From: Nesterenkonia halotolerans
Lineage (GTDB): Bacteria; Actinomycetota; Actinomycetes; Actinomycetales; Micrococcaceae
NCBI RefSeq assembly: GCF_014874065.1
Contig: NZ_JADBEE010000002.1
Span: 1-64,000 of the forward strand
DNA: 64,000 nucleotides
Reading direction: 5' to 3'
Shown: positions 1 through 8,817 of the stretch, one piece after another
How positions within the stretch are numbered: the first letter of the stretch is position 1
Layout of the letters: every line of letters begins with the position of its first letter
The notes under the pieces: generated by a model
Databases searched by the model: none
The model's input: the letters and a program-made list of their open reading frames with translations, nothing else
Told to the model about the DNA's origin: nothing
Translations under genes and position numbers: made by a program

Positions 1-9
1 GATGGCGTT

Positions 10-39
10 TTGCTCGTCGTCGGTGTTCTTGGATAGGAT
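10..39 (+). promoter_or_regulatory. Possible promoter of tRNA-Pro
   Basis: A TTGCTC box at 10-15 and a TAGGAT box at 34-39 are 18 bases apart, and the tRNA begins 47 bases further on. The same TAGGAT hexamer lies 54 bases upstream of tRNA-Arg on the other strand (51724-51729). The assignment is by pattern only. Confidence 0.3.
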
Positions 40-85
40 GAATTTCTGCGTGTGGCAATCGGAAACGGCTCTGCTCGCAGATCCA

Positions 86-161
<76 letters not shown>

Positions 162-201
162 GTGGTGCCGCCCGGGTCGCAAGACCAAGTGGTACGAAGA
201 A

Positions 202-240
202 GGGCCTGGCTCCGTCACGACGGAGTCGGGCCCTTTTTTT
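202..240 (+). terminator. Rho-independent terminator after tRNA-Pro
   Basis: A GC-rich hairpin starts at GGGCCTGG (202) and closes with CGGGCCC (227-233), followed by seven T residues. The arms pair over about 14 bases with two mismatches. It sits 43 bases after the tRNA end and before the next coding region. Confidence 0.85.
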
Positions 241-381
241 ATGCAGGAGCCCCGTGGCAGGTTCCGTGCAGGGGGTGTCCACGACAGCGGGATATCCTAG
301 AGTCACCAGCAGCATTGTCAGGAGGTCATCATCGGCGCTGAACTTTCCGGCCGGGGGCAGAACAACCCCGGCTCGTCACAG

Positions 382-984
382 GTGCGCCTTGGCCTCACCC
401 TCCTGGCTTTCCTGCTCGGGTTCGGACTTATGCTGCTGGTCATGCTTCCCAACCTCTGGGCGCTGCTGGCTGGAGCCGTGGTCGGCGGCGTCGCCGCTGC
501 CGGCACCTATGGCACATTGGCGGGCAGAGAGCAGTCACGGCTGCGCCGGTCCGAGCAGCTCAACGAAGATCAGGAGCGTCTGAGGTCCGAACTCGCCTCC
601 ATCGACCAGACTGTGCGCAGCCGCTCGGCGCAGCTGCCACCCTCCACGCAGGGCCAGCTGCGGATGATGGTGGTCGGACTCGAGGACATCGTGGACCGCT
701 GGGATTCGCTGGCCCGTTATCCCGAGCATCACGACGCGGTCAACCGCACCATCAAGCGACACCTGCCGCGGACGCTCGAGCTCTTCCTGGCGCTGCCGGA
801 CAGCGATAAACCTCGCCACGCAGCCGAATTCAAGGCCCAGATAGGACTTCTCGCCGGCGGCGTGGCGAAGACCCGGGACACCGTGGTCTCCAAGAACCTG
901 CAGGCGCTGCAGACCAACCGGTGGTTGATCGAGGAGTCCCTCGTCGACCCGGACGAGAAGCTCTTCCGAGACAACGGGCTCTAG
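382..984 (+). CDS. Conserved membrane protein with cytoplasmic helical domain
   Basis: Two hydrophobic segments (about residues 3-22 and 25-44) form a hairpin anchor. A charged, probably coiled-coil stretch (48-75) and a helical domain ending DPDEKLFRDNGL follow. The architecture vaguely resembles XpaC-like membrane proteins, but I do not recognise a defined family, so no function is given. The start is uncertain. The GTG at 382 lacks a ribosome binding site, while a perfect AGGAGG lies at 320-325 in an open frame that runs from 301 without any ATG, GTG or TTG before 382. A rare ATC start at 331 or a base error there is possible. A TetR gene follows after 14 bases and may be co-transcribed. 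Confidence 0.7.
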   Translation: MRLGLTLLAFLLGFGLMLLVMLPNLWALLAGAVVGGVAAAGTYGTLAGREQSRLRRSEQLNEDQERLRSELASIDQTVRSRSAQLPPSTQGQLRMMVVGLEDIVDRWDSLARYPEHHDAVNRTIKRHLPRTLELFLALPDSDKPRHAAEFKAQIGLLAGGVAKTRDTVVSKNLQALQTNRWLIEESLVDPDEKLFRDNGL

Positions 985-998
985 GTCCTGACGCTCAC

Positions 999-1577
999 GT
1001 GTCACTCTCCCCGGCGCTGATCACCGAGACAGCTCGATCCCTGCTGATCCGATACGGGCTTCCCGATGTCTCGATGCGGCGTCTGGCCAAGGAACTCGGT
1101 GTCGCTCCCGGCGCCTTGTACTACCACGTCTCCAGCAAGCAGGTGCTGCTGACTCAGGTCGCTCAGGAGATCCTGGCTCCGCTGCGGGCAGAGGCCGCCG
1201 ATGCCAGGACACTCATGCTCCGGCTCCGGGAGCTGATGCTGCCCCTCCGAGACTCTGGGGATCTCCTGCTGCTTGCCTACGCACTGGACCCTCGGCTTCC
1301 CCCGGCCCATGTGCTGCCCGCTCAGCTGCGTGCTCAAGGCTGGAGCGAGGCTGAGGCCTCGCGCACCACGGCCGCGGTGATGCGGTTTGCCCTGGGAGCC
1401 ATCGCGACCGAGCAGAACCAGCGACTCCTCGATGCGGAGCAGGACACCGCAGTTCAGAACACCGCAGACCAGAACCCCGGTGAGGCAGCCGACGAGGACC
1501 CCCTGGCCGTGGAGGCAGAGCAGATCTATCTCCACGGCCTGGAGGTCCTGCTGGCCAGGCCTTCACTCAGGGCATGA
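999..1577 (+). CDS. TetR family transcriptional regulator
   Basis: This 192-residue protein has an N-terminal TetR helix-turn-helix: ARSLLIRYGLPDVSMRRLAKELGVAPGALYYHVSSK spans roughly residues 11-46 and includes the typical LYYHV recognition segment. The rest is a helical ligand-binding domain with an acidic, low-complexity insertion near residues 148-170. The GTG at 999 is chosen because upstream in-frame codons lie inside the preceding gene and do not look like TetR sequence. The gene overlaps the end of convergent aceB by 11 bases. Ligand and targets are unknown; the preceding membrane protein gene is the obvious neighbour target. Confidence 0.85.
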   Translation: MSLSPALITETARSLLIRYGLPDVSMRRLAKELGVAPGALYYHVSSKQVLLTQVAQEILAPLRAEAADARTLMLRLRELMLPLRDSGDLLLLAYALDPRLPPAHVLPAQLRAQGWSEAEASRTTAAVMRFALGAIATEQNQRLLDAEQDTAVQNTADQNPGEAADEDPLAVEAEQIYLHGLEVLLARPSLRA

Positions 1578-3168
1578 GCTCGTAGGCGGGGAGCGTGAGG
1601 AAGTCGATGTACTCCTCGTCGAGCACCAACGCTCGCACCACACCCGCAGCCGGCTCGAAATAGTCGCTGAAGGTCTGCTCGTCGTCGATCTCAGTCCGCA
1701 GTCGTGCCACTTCCTCATCGAGCAGCGATGCGGCCAGCTCCGCAGTGACGCGGACCCCCGAGTCCGCAGTGACGGTGCCGTTATGGATCTGCTGCCAGAC
1801 CTGGGAGCGGGAGATCTCGGCGGTGGCGGCATCCTCCATCAGATTGTGGATGGCCACAGCCCCGTTGCCGGAGAGCCAGATCGCGGTGTAGTACACCGCG
1901 ACGTAGAGGTTCATCCGAACACCTGCCTCGGTGACATCGCCCTCAGCAGCTGCCACGTCCAGCAGATCAGCAGCGCTGACGTTGACATCATCGCGCTGAC
2001 GCTGCAGCTGGTTCGGGGCCTCCTGCAGCACCGCGTTAAACTCCGCGCGGCAGAGATCGACGAGATCGGGATGGGCCACCCACGAGCCGTCGAACCCATC
2101 TGCAGCTTCCCGCGACTTGTCGGCGCGCACCTTCTCGATCGCTTGCGCCGTGACTTCGGGCTCCCGCCGGTTGGGGATGAACGCGGCCATGCCGCCCATC
2201 GCGAAGGCGCCGCGCTTATGGCAGGTCTTGACGAGCAGTTCGGTGTAGGCACGCATGAACGGCTGGGTCATCGAGACCTGCGCTCGATCCGGCAGCACGA
2301 ACTTCTCACCCGAGGCCCGGAAATACTTGATCATCGAGAACAGGTAGTCCCACCGTCCGGCGTTGAGACCCGAGGCGTGGTCGCGCAGCTCATAGAGGAT
2401 CTCCTCCATATGGAATGCAGCGGGCAGCGTCTCGATCAGCACGGTGGCGCGCACGGTGCCGTGGTCTATGCCGAGGGACTTCTCGGCGAAGCTGAAGACC
2501 TGGTCCCACAGCCGGGCCTCCGCGTAGTGTTCCAGCTTCGGGAGATAGTAGAAGGGCCCCAGCCCCTGATCCGAGAGGGTTCGCGCGTTGTGGAAGAAGT
2601 GCAGCCCGAAGTCCACGAGAGCGCCGACGGCGGGGCGTCCGTCGATCTCGATGTGCTTCTCCGGAAGGTGCCACCCGCGCGGACGCACGACGACCGTCGG
2701 GGTCTCGATGTCCTCTCGGATCGAGTAGCTCTTGCCTTCGGCGGAGGTGAACGCGAGCGTCCCCGCGGCGGCTCCGGCGAGGTTGCGCTGCGCGTCGATG
2801 ACGTTGAACCAGTTCGGGGCGAGCGCATCTTCGAGGCAGGCCAGCCACACCTTCGCGCCCGAGTTCAGCGCGTTGATCGCCATCTTGGCCGGGGCCGTGG
2901 GTCCGGTGATCTCTACCCGACGGTCCTGCAGCGCGGCCGGGTGATCGGCGACCGTCCATGCGGATTCACGCACCTGGCGGGTTTCGGTCGGGAAGTCCAC
3001 CGTGCCCGTGTGGGCCGCCTCTTCCTGTGCTGAGCGGCGATTCTGAAGAAGCTGGTCCCGCGTCGTGGCGAAATGCCGGTGAAGCTCCTCGAGGAAGGCA
3101 AGGGCCTCCTCGGTCAGTATCGCCTCGACGCCGGGAACCTCATAGGGGGCGTGGACCGTGATGCTCAT
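1567..3168 (-). CDS. aceB: Malate synthase A
   Basis: The 533-residue protein condenses glyoxylate with acetyl-CoA to malate in the glyoxylate bypass. Its length matches malate synthase A (about 530 residues). Recognisable blocks are GPTAPAKMAINALNSGAKVWLACLEDALAPNW, VVVRPRGWHLPEKH (with an active-site arginine), the FGLHFFHNA segment, and WDYLFSMIKYF. The ATG at 3168 has a good AAGGAG upstream; in-frame codons further upstream are not conserved in kind. No isocitrate lyase gene is in the window. The gene is divergent from an IclR-type regulator across 104 bases that hold two inverted repeats, so control by that regulator is likely. Confidence 0.95.
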   Translation of the reverse strand: MSITVHAPYEVPGVEAILTEEALAFLEELHRHFATTRDQLLQNRRSAQEEAAHTGTVDFPTETRQVRESAWTVADHPAALQDRRVEITGPTAPAKMAINALNSGAKVWLACLEDALAPNWFNVIDAQRNLAGAAAGTLAFTSAEGKSYSIREDIETPTVVVRPRGWHLPEKHIEIDGRPAVGALVDFGLHFFHNARTLSDQGLGPFYYLPKLEHYAEARLWDQVFSFAEKSLGIDHGTVRATVLIETLPAAFHMEEILYELRDHASGLNAGRWDYLFSMIKYFRASGEKFVLPDRAQVSMTQPFMRAYTELLVKTCHKRGAFAMGGMAAFIPNRREPEVTAQAIEKVRADKSREAADGFDGSWVAHPDLVDLCRAEFNAVLQEAPNQLQRQRDDVNVSAADLLDVAAAEGDVTEAGVRMNLYVAVYYTAIWLSGNGAVAIHNLMEDAATAEISRSQVWQQIHNGTVTADSGVRVTAELAASLLDEEVARLRTEIDDEQTFSDYFEPAAGVVRALVLDEEYIDFLTLPAYELMP

Positions 3169-3204
3169 GCGCTGCTCCTTTGCAGTGATGAAGATTCTGG
3201 CGAG

Positions 3205-3262
3205 GAGGCCGCTCCGCCGGATCGAAGGAAGCGGCCTCGTCACCACTATTCCTATGGCATAG
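3205..3262. promoter_or_regulatory. Inverted repeats between aceB and the IclR gene
   Basis: Two dyad elements lie in the divergent intergenic region. The first is GAGGCCGCT (3205-3213) with AGCGGCCTC (3230-3238), 9-bp perfect arms separated by 16 bases. The second is an 11-bp palindrome, CTATG-G-CATAG (3252-3262), ending 11 bases before the regulator start. Both are plausible operators for the IclR protein or parts of the divergent promoters. Confidence 0.45.
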
Positions 3263-3272
3263 AGTTCGCATC

Positions 3273-4055
3273 ATGGAAGCAGAAGTCCGGGATGCGGACT
3301 CGCAACGAGTTCAAGTGGTGGAACGCGCCTTCACGCTGCTGCATGTTCTCGCCGACGCCGGCGGTGCGGCCACGGCAGGAGAGCTCAAGACGGCTTCCCG
3401 CCTGGCGGGCCCCACGGTCCACCGTCTGCTGCATACGTTGATCGGCTTGGGCATGGTCCACCAGCTGGCTGACCGCCGCTATGCCCTGGGCGCCAACCTC
3501 GTTCCGCTCGGCGAATCCGCGACCCGCCAGCTGGGCGGGCCCGCGGTCCCGCAGATGCAGGCCCTGGTGGCCGAACTCGGCGAGAGCGTGAACCTCGCGG
3601 CCATGGAGTCGGAGATGATCGTCTACATCGGCCAGGTGCCCTCGCCGCACACGATGCGGATGTTCACCGAAGTCGGACGCCGGGCCCATCTCCACTCCAC
3701 CGGGGTGGGCAAGGCGCTGCTGGCGGGGCTTGAACCAGCGAGAGTGCGGGAGATCCTCCTCGCCACCGGGATGCCCGCGCTGACCGAGAAGACCCTGACC
3801 CGTCCGCAGGCGCTGCTGGACCAGCTGCCGCGGATCGCCGCCCAGGGCTATGCGCTCGATGACGAAGAGCAGGAGATGGGGGTGCGCTGCCTCGCCGTCG
3901 TCGTGCCGCAGGGACCCACGCCGATGGGGCTGTCCGTCTCCGGGCCCACGGGCCGCATGGATGACGGCTTCGTCCGCCATGCAGTGCCGCTGATGCGCCG
4001 CACCGCTGCGGAGATCGGTCGCCGGCTGAGCAGGCTCAGTCCTCGTCCCTGGTAG
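3273..4055 (+). CDS. IclR family transcriptional regulator
   Basis: The 260-residue protein has an N-terminal winged helix-turn-helix (residues about 12-70, with AGELKTASRLAGPTVHRLLHTLIGLGMVHQ) followed by the IclR effector domain (about 85-255). Typical effector segments are MFTEVGRRAHLHSTGVGKALLA, GYALDDEEQEMGVRCLAVVV and LSVSGPTGRM. It is divergent from aceB, and IclR proteins commonly control glyoxylate bypass or allantoin/glyoxylate genes, so control of aceB is the best inference. Its 3' end overlaps the convergent DUF4032 gene by 20 bases. Confidence 0.92.
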   Translation: MEAEVRDADSQRVQVVERAFTLLHVLADAGGAATAGELKTASRLAGPTVHRLLHTLIGLGMVHQLADRRYALGANLVPLGESATRQLGGPAVPQMQALVAELGESVNLAAMESEMIVYIGQVPSPHTMRMFTEVGRRAHLHSTGVGKALLAGLEPARVREILLATGMPALTEKTLTRPQALLDQLPRIAAQGYALDDEEQEMGVRCLAVVVPQGPTPMGLSVSGPTGRMDDGFVRHAVPLMRRTAAEIGRRLSRLSPRPW

Positions 4056-5307
4056 GACGGCCCAACTGATCGATGACGTCCCCTGGCGGATCGATCATCA
4101 AGGTGGCTTCATCACGCAGCCCCTTGAGCTCCTCGTCGATGAAGGAGGGCAGCGCCTGATCAAGACTGACATCGCGATGCTCACGCTCCGAGAGCTGCCA
4201 GCGATGATCGATGAGCTGGTGCATGATCTCGGCCGGTTCGAGCTTGTTGCGCAGCTCCTTCGGGATCTTGCCGATGAGCGGCTGAAAGACCTCCTGGGTC
4301 CACATATGGGCCGCGATCGCCTCGTCTCCGTGGGGATCGGTCTGCGCACGGTAGGCGTCGATCGCGCCGAGCAGCCTGCGCGCCTGGTTCTCCTGGACGT
4401 CGAGCCCGGTGAGATTCATCAGGCGCCGCTGGTGGTGCCCAGGGTCCACGACCTTGGGCCGAAGCAGCAGCTTGGAGTCCTCACGCTTGGAGCGGATGTC
4501 GTACTCCTCGACGTCGAAGCCCAGCTCGTTGAGCCGACGGATCCGCTCCTCGATCAGCCACTGCTGATCCGGGTTGAACGCCGTGTCCCCGGTGAGCTCC
4601 TGCCACAGCCCGCGGTAGGCGTCGATGAACTGGTGCGAGGTGGCCACCGGATCGACATCCTCATCGACCATCCCGCCTTCCATGAGGTCCATGAGCTCTC
4701 CGGCGATGTTGACCTGGGCGACGTCGAGATCGTACTCGCGCTGCCCGGTGGAGAGCTTGGGGTGGATCTCGCCGGTCTCCGCGTCCACCAGGTAGGCGGC
4801 GAACTGTCCCGCATCGCGACGGAAGAGCGTGTTCGACAGGGAGACGTCGCCCCAGTAGAACCCGATCAGGTGCAGCTCCACCATCAGCAGCGCCTGTGCG
4901 TGGATGAGCCGCAGCAGGGTCTCCTTGCGCATCATCTGGTTGAAGACCGCGCGGTAGGGAAGGGAGAACCGGAGATGCCTGGTCACCAGTGCTGGGGAGA
5001 GCTCTTCGCCCTCCGGGGTGGACCGGCCGGTGACCTCCGCGACCGGCTTCACGCACGGCGCCCCGAGCTTGCCGAGCTGACGCAGCATCCGGTACTCATG
5101 CCGGGCGGCGCGTTCGGAGGTCTCCTTGATCGCGATCACCGAGCCGCCCAGATAGGCGAAGCGGACGATGTGTCGGGAGATGCCCCGCGGGAGAGCGGCG
5201 ATGACATCTTCGGGCCAGTCCTCCAGGGGTACCTGCCAGGGCAGGTCCAGCAGCTCCTGTGGAATGGTTCCTGAGGCGGTCAGTCCGAGACCGGGGACAG
5301 TCGACAT
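4036..5307 (-). CDS. DUF4032 kinase-like protein
   Basis: This 423-residue protein matches the actinobacterial DUF4032 family as I know it. The N-terminal half carries a lipopolysaccharide-kinase-like core: IAIKETSERAARHEYRML (nucleotide-binding lysine region), GFYWGDVSLSNTLF (a catalytic-loop-like Asp with Asn five residues later) and YLVDAETGEI (metal-binding-like Asp). The C-terminal half is the family-specific domain. No substrate is known to me. Its ATG is 9 bases downstream of otsB, in the same direction, so it is almost certainly transcribed with otsA-otsB. This suggests a role linked to trehalose or stress physiology, but that is inference. Confidence 0.85.
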   Translation of the reverse strand: MSTVPGLGLTASGTIPQELLDLPWQVPLEDWPEDVIAALPRGISRHIVRFAYLGGSVIAIKETSERAARHEYRMLRQLGKLGAPCVKPVAEVTGRSTPEGEELSPALVTRHLRFSLPYRAVFNQMMRKETLLRLIHAQALLMVELHLIGFYWGDVSLSNTLFRRDAGQFAAYLVDAETGEIHPKLSTGQREYDLDVAQVNIAGELMDLMEGGMVDEDVDPVATSHQFIDAYRGLWQELTGDTAFNPDQQWLIEERIRRLNELGFDVEEYDIRSKREDSKLLLRPKVVDPGHHQRRLMNLTGLDVQENQARRLLGAIDAYRAQTDPHGDEAIAAHMWTQEVFQPLIGKIPKELRNKLEPAEIMHQLIDHRWQLSEREHRDVSLDQALPSFIDEELKGLRDEATLMIDPPGDVIDQLGRPTRDED

Positions 5308-5316
5308 GGGTGATCC

Positions 5317-6108
5317 TTAAGAGTCCGGGCGTGCTTCCTGGCTGTGACCGGCGCGCCGGTCGGCGATGAGCCTGAGAACAGCGGCGAGGTCCTTGGGTGC
5401 AGCGATGCGGTGTGCCGCGGCGGTGTCGCCCTCGCCGACCTTGATGCCGACGTCCTCTGCCTCCAGCACCGCGAAGCCCTGTTCATCTGTGACGTCGTCG
5501 CCGGCGAACAGCACGGCGTCGGGGGAGGTGTGCTCACGCAGATCCGTGATCCCCTCGCCCTTGGTCGCGAGCACGACGACGGACTCGAGAACCTTCTTGC
5601 CGTTCTTCAGGTAGGCGCCGTCCACCAGGGACAGGGCGGCGCGTCCGTGCTCCAGGACGTGCTCGGCGAGCTCCTCGCCGTCGACGTTGCGCACATGCAG
5701 TGCGGCGCCCGCCGGCTTGTGCTCCACCCAGGCGCCCTCAGCGTCTGCGGCCACCTCGGTGAGGGTGTCGATGATCTGCCCGCGGGCCATCTGTTCAGTG
5801 GTGCTGAGCTCGAGTCCTGGGGCGTCTCCGCCGAGATCCTTCTCTGCACCGTGGGAGCCGATCAGCAGCACGCCCTCGGGCGGGGAGGCGAGCTCGCGCA
5901 GCGTGTCCAGGGAGCGTCCGGACACGTACGCGAGATCGACGCCGTCCAGAGCTGCCAGCGCCTCGATGGCCCGGGCATTCTCTGGGACCGGACGTGCATC
6001 GGCGGCGACCGAGGTCAGCTCCGCCACGCAGCCGTCGAAGTCCAGCGCGATCAGGATCTTGGCGTGGTCAGCGAAGCGCTCCAGCGCCGTGGTCAGTGAC
6101 TGGTCCAC
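5317..6108 (-). CDS. otsB: Trehalose-6-phosphate phosphatase
   Basis: This 263-residue HAD-superfamily enzyme removes the phosphate from trehalose 6-phosphate made by OtsA. HAD motif I is LDFDGCVAEL with nucleophile Asp23 and Asp25; a Cys follows the DxDG where most relatives have Thr. Motif II lies around YVSGR, and motif IV is FAGDDVTDEQGF near residue 205. The GTG start at 6108 lies 3 bases after the otsA stop, indicating coupled translation. The length is typical for the family. Confidence 0.95.
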   Translation of the reverse strand: MDQSLTTALERFADHAKILIALDFDGCVAELTSVAADARPVPENARAIEALAALDGVDLAYVSGRSLDTLRELASPPEGVLLIGSHGAEKDLGGDAPGLELSTTEQMARGQIIDTLTEVAADAEGAWVEHKPAGAALHVRNVDGEELAEHVLEHGRAALSLVDGAYLKNGKKVLESVVVLATKGEGITDLREHTSPDAVLFAGDDVTDEQGFAVLEAEDVGIKVGEGDTAAAHRIAAPKDLAAVLRLIADRRAGHSQEARPDS

Positions 6109-6111
6109 TGT

Positions 6112-7647
6112 TCAGCCCTTCACCGCAGCGGCACCGGTGAGCTCAGCGAGCCGGTCCAGGAAGTCCGTGGCCCAGCGGCGCACGTCATGGTGGACGACCT
6201 GTCGGCGAAGATTCTCCATCCGCGCACTGGCATCGGCGCTGTCCATCGTGGTGGCGCGAAGGATCGCGGCTTTGAGCTCGTCCACATCATGGGGGTTGAT
6301 CAGCAGCGCCTGGCGGAGCTGATCCGCGGCGCCGGTGAACTCGGAAAGCACCAGCACGCCGTCGTCGCCGCGCCGGGCCGCCACGTACTCCTTGGCCACC
6401 AGGTTCATGCCATCGCGCAGGGCGGTGACCAGCATGACATCAGCGGCGAGGTAGAGCGCGACCATCTCTTCGATCGGGTAGGAGTGGTGCAGGTACCTGA
6501 TCGCGGGGTGGGAGAGCGTGTCGAACTCGCCGCTGATCCGGCCCACGGTGCGTTCGATCTCTTCCTTCAGCAGCCGGTAGCTCTCCACGCCTTCGCGGGA
6601 GGGGCTGGCCACCTGGACCAGGCAGACCTGGCCCACTGTCAGCGAACCGTTCTGCAGCAGCTCCTCGTAGGCCTTCATTCGGTGCCGGATGCCCTTGGTG
6701 TAGTCCAGCCGGTCCACGCCGAGCAGCAGCGTCTCCGGGTTGCCGAGCTCCTCGCGGATCTCTCGGGCACGGGAGATGATGTCCTCGCGCTTGGCCAGCG
6801 CGGTGATGGTGGCGGTGTCGATGGAGATCGGGAACTCCTTGGCCTCCACGATCCGCGCGGCGCCGCTGGCGGGGGCGACCAGGGACTTGACGGCGGTGCC
6901 GCGGTCCGCGTCGGCGTTGAAACCGGCCAGCGGTGACCCGTGGTCGGGGGCGTCCGTCTGCAGCGGGACGTGGATCATCTCGTCCTCGACGTAATAGCCC
7001 ATTCGGTTGTGCACAGCGCGTCGGAAGTTGGACGCGTCCGAGGCGCGCTGGAACCCGATCAGGTCGGCGCCGAGCAGCCCGCGCAACACTGAGTGGCGCC
7101 AGGGCAGCTGGGCGAAGAGCCCCGGGGGAGGAAACGGGATGTGGTTGAAGAAGCCGATGGTGAGGTCCGGGCGCAGGTCGCGCAGCATCGCCGGGACCAT
7201 CTGCAGCTGGTAGTCCTGCACCCACACGGTGGCCGACTGGGCGGCGACCTTCGCGGTGTACTCGGCGAAGCGCTGGTTCACCCTGCGGTAGGCCTCGAAC
7301 CAGTGACGGTGAAAGTCCGGACGGGCGATCACGTCGTGATAGAGCGGCCACAGGGTGCCGTTGGAGAATCCTTCGTAATAATCCTCGACGTCGTCACTGC
7401 TCAACGGCACCGGAACGAGGTGCATGTCGCCGTGGTCGAAGGGCTGGATCTCGTCATCTGCGGCGCCATGCCACCCGACCCACGCGCCTTCAGACTGCTC
7501 CATCAAGGGGGCCAGAGCCGTGACGAGCCCGCCGGGGGAGCGTTCCCAGCCCGTGGTCCCGTCCTCATGGGTCACGTGGTTGACGGCCAGACGGTTGGCC
7601 ACCACCACGAAGTCATAGCCGTTCCCGTTCTCAGTGCTCTCTGACAA
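6112..7647 (-). CDS. otsA: Trehalose-6-phosphate synthase
   Basis: The 511-residue glycosyltransferase family 20 enzyme joins UDP- or GDP-glucose to glucose 6-phosphate. Family blocks include the N-terminal NRLAVN with [55 protein letters not shown] (donor phosphate-binding Arg and Lys) and [15 protein letters not shown]. The start is a TTG at 7647 preceded by GGAAGG nine bases upstream. Trehalose made here would serve as osmolyte and stress protectant. It is the first gene of the otsA-otsB-DUF4032 operon, facing the DsbA-like gene across a 187-base region with iterated GATCAC motifs. Confidence 0.96.
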   Translation of the reverse strand: MSESTENGNGYDFVVVANRLAVNHVTHEDGTTGWERSPGGLVTALAPLMEQSEGAWVGWHGAADDEIQPFDHGDMHLVPVPLSSDDVEDYYEGFSNGTLWPLYHDVIARPDFHRHWFEAYRRVNQRFAEYTAKVAAQSATVWVQDYQLQMVPAMLRDLRPDLTIGFFNHIPFPPPGLFAQLPWRHSVLRGLLGADLIGFQRASDASNFRRAVHNRMGYYVEDEMIHVPLQTDAPDHGSPLAGFNADADRGTAVKSLVAPASGAARIVEAKEFPISIDTATITALAKREDIISRAREIREELGNPETLLLGVDRLDYTKGIRHRMKAYEELLQNGSLTVGQVCLVQVASPSREGVESYRLLKEEIERTVGRISGEFDTLSHPAIRYLHHSYPIEEMVALYLAADVMLVTALRDGMNLVAKEYVAARRGDDGVLVLSEFTGAADQLRQALLINPHDVDELKAAILRATTMDSADASARMENLRRQVVHHDVRRWATDFLDRLAELTGAAAVKG

Positions 7648-7744
7648 AGTGGCACACCTTCCATGCGTGGCTCAAGACACCCCCTGACGGCAGTGATGCC
7701 GCATTACGACCCTATACCCTGGTAAGGATCCAGACCCTGTATCT

Positions 7745-7787
7745 TGATCACTGCCCCATCTCGATCACAGCCTCACCGTGATCACTG
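7745..7787. promoter_or_regulatory. Three GATCAC repeats at exact 17-base intervals
   Basis: GATCAC begins at 7746, 7763 and 7780, each 17 bases apart. The first and third copies extend to TGATCACTG, and the middle one reads CGATCACAG. A related CATCACTGCC lies on the opposite strand near 7689-7698. The array is in the divergent region between otsA and the thioredoxin-like gene. Spacing of 1.6 helical turns suggests cooperative binding of an unknown regulator. Confidence 0.4.
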
Positions 7788-7834
7788 TCCAGGCACCTGG
7801 GCAGACATGATTCCCATCAGTAACCGGAGAGACC

Positions 7835-8686
7835 ATGGCCCGCAGCCCAGAGACCTCGAACAACGCCAGCGCACGCGATAAGGCGCGCAAGATGCAGCAG
7901 GAGCAGGAGCGCAAGCAGAAGCTCACCTCCGTGCTGCTGCGAGTCGGTGTGGTGGTGGTCGCGCTCGCCGTCGTCATCGGCCTGACCATCTTCGTGATGA
8001 ACCGGGACGACTCCGGTCCGGCAGCAAGTGAAGGCCCTGCCCCCGCGGCCGCCAACGAGCAGGGCGGCTTCACGCTGACCTCCTCCACCGAACTCGCCGA
8101 GGGCGATGACCTGGGCCAGATCGACGCCGCCGCCGTCGAGGACCCGGAATCAGACATGCCCCCCGGCGTGACCGAGCGGGCCGAGGGCGAAGTGCCCCAC
8201 ATCATCATCTACAGCGACGCCTACTGCATCCACTGCGCGAACTTCGAGGCTGAGCACGCCGAGCAGCTGAAGGAGTGGCTGGATGACGGCCTGGTCACGG
8301 TGGAATACCGCTCGATCGCCTACCTGGGCTCCTCCACGAACTACCCGGCGCGCGCGGCCAATGCCTTCGCGTGCATGGCAGAGGAGGCGCCGGAGAGCTA
8401 CAGCGACTACGTCGCCCAGGTGACGGCCAACCGGGTGAACAACGATGAGATCTCCAATGAGGGTCTCGCCGAGCTGGCAAGCGACACCTACGACGCCGAC
8501 ATCTCCCAGTGCGTGGAGGACGGCACCTACCGCGCGTTCGCGAGCTACACCACGAGCAACGCCCAGGCCGCCGGCATCGAAGGCACCCCGAGCGTCTTCG
8601 TCGATGAGGTCTCCTGGGCCGACTCGGAGCGCCCCTTCCGTGAACTTGTCGAAGAACACATCGAGGAATATCAGTCGGAGAACTGA
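7835..8686 (+). CDS. Membrane-anchored DsbA-like thioredoxin-fold protein
   Basis: The 283-residue protein has a charged cytoplasmic N terminus (1-30), one transmembrane helix (about 33-55), a Pro/Ala/Glu linker, and an extracytoplasmic thioredoxin domain with a C-x-x-C site (CIHC, Cys131 and Cys134) and the cis-proline segment GTPSVFVD. This is the layout of actinobacterial DsbA-family proteins that oxidise or isomerise disulfides in exported proteins. The ATG at 7835 is preceded by CCGGAGAG. tRNA-Thr and its terminator follow. Confidence 0.92.
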   Translation: MARSPETSNNASARDKARKMQQEQERKQKLTSVLLRVGVVVVALAVVIGLTIFVMNRDDSGPAASEGPAPAAANEQGGFTLTSSTELAEGDDLGQIDAAAVEDPESDMPPGVTERAEGEVPHIIIYSDAYCIHCANFEAEHAEQLKEWLDDGLVTVEYRSIAYLGSSTNYPARAANAFACMAEEAPESYSDYVAQVTANRVNNDEISNEGLAELASDTYDADISQCVEDGTYRAFASYTTSNAQAAGIEGTPSVFVDEVSWADSERPFRELVEEHIEEYQSEN

Positions 8687-8739
8687 CGTTCACGAACTGA
8701 TACCATCGGTGACTGGCGCCCCGCCCTGCGGGGCGCCCT

Positions 8740-8812
8740 GCCTCCTTAGCTCAGCTGGTAGAGCAGCTGTCTTGTAAACAGCAGGTCGTCGGTTCGAACC
8801 CGGCAGGGGGCT
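8740..8812 (+). tRNA. tRNA-Thr (anticodon TGT)
   Basis: Acceptor strands GCCTCCT (8740-8746) and AGGGGGC (8805-8811) pair throughout with one G-U pair. The anticodon loop CTTGTAA gives TGT, reading ACA threonine codons. The T arm is GTCGG-TTCGAAC-CCGGC. No CCA is encoded. Confidence 0.97.
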
Positions 8813-8817
8813 CTCAA

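Noticed and set aside
1387..3033. 548-codon plus-strand frame opposite aceB
   Set aside because: The malate synthase frame has unmistakable conserved motifs; the opposite frame is a GC-bias shadow.
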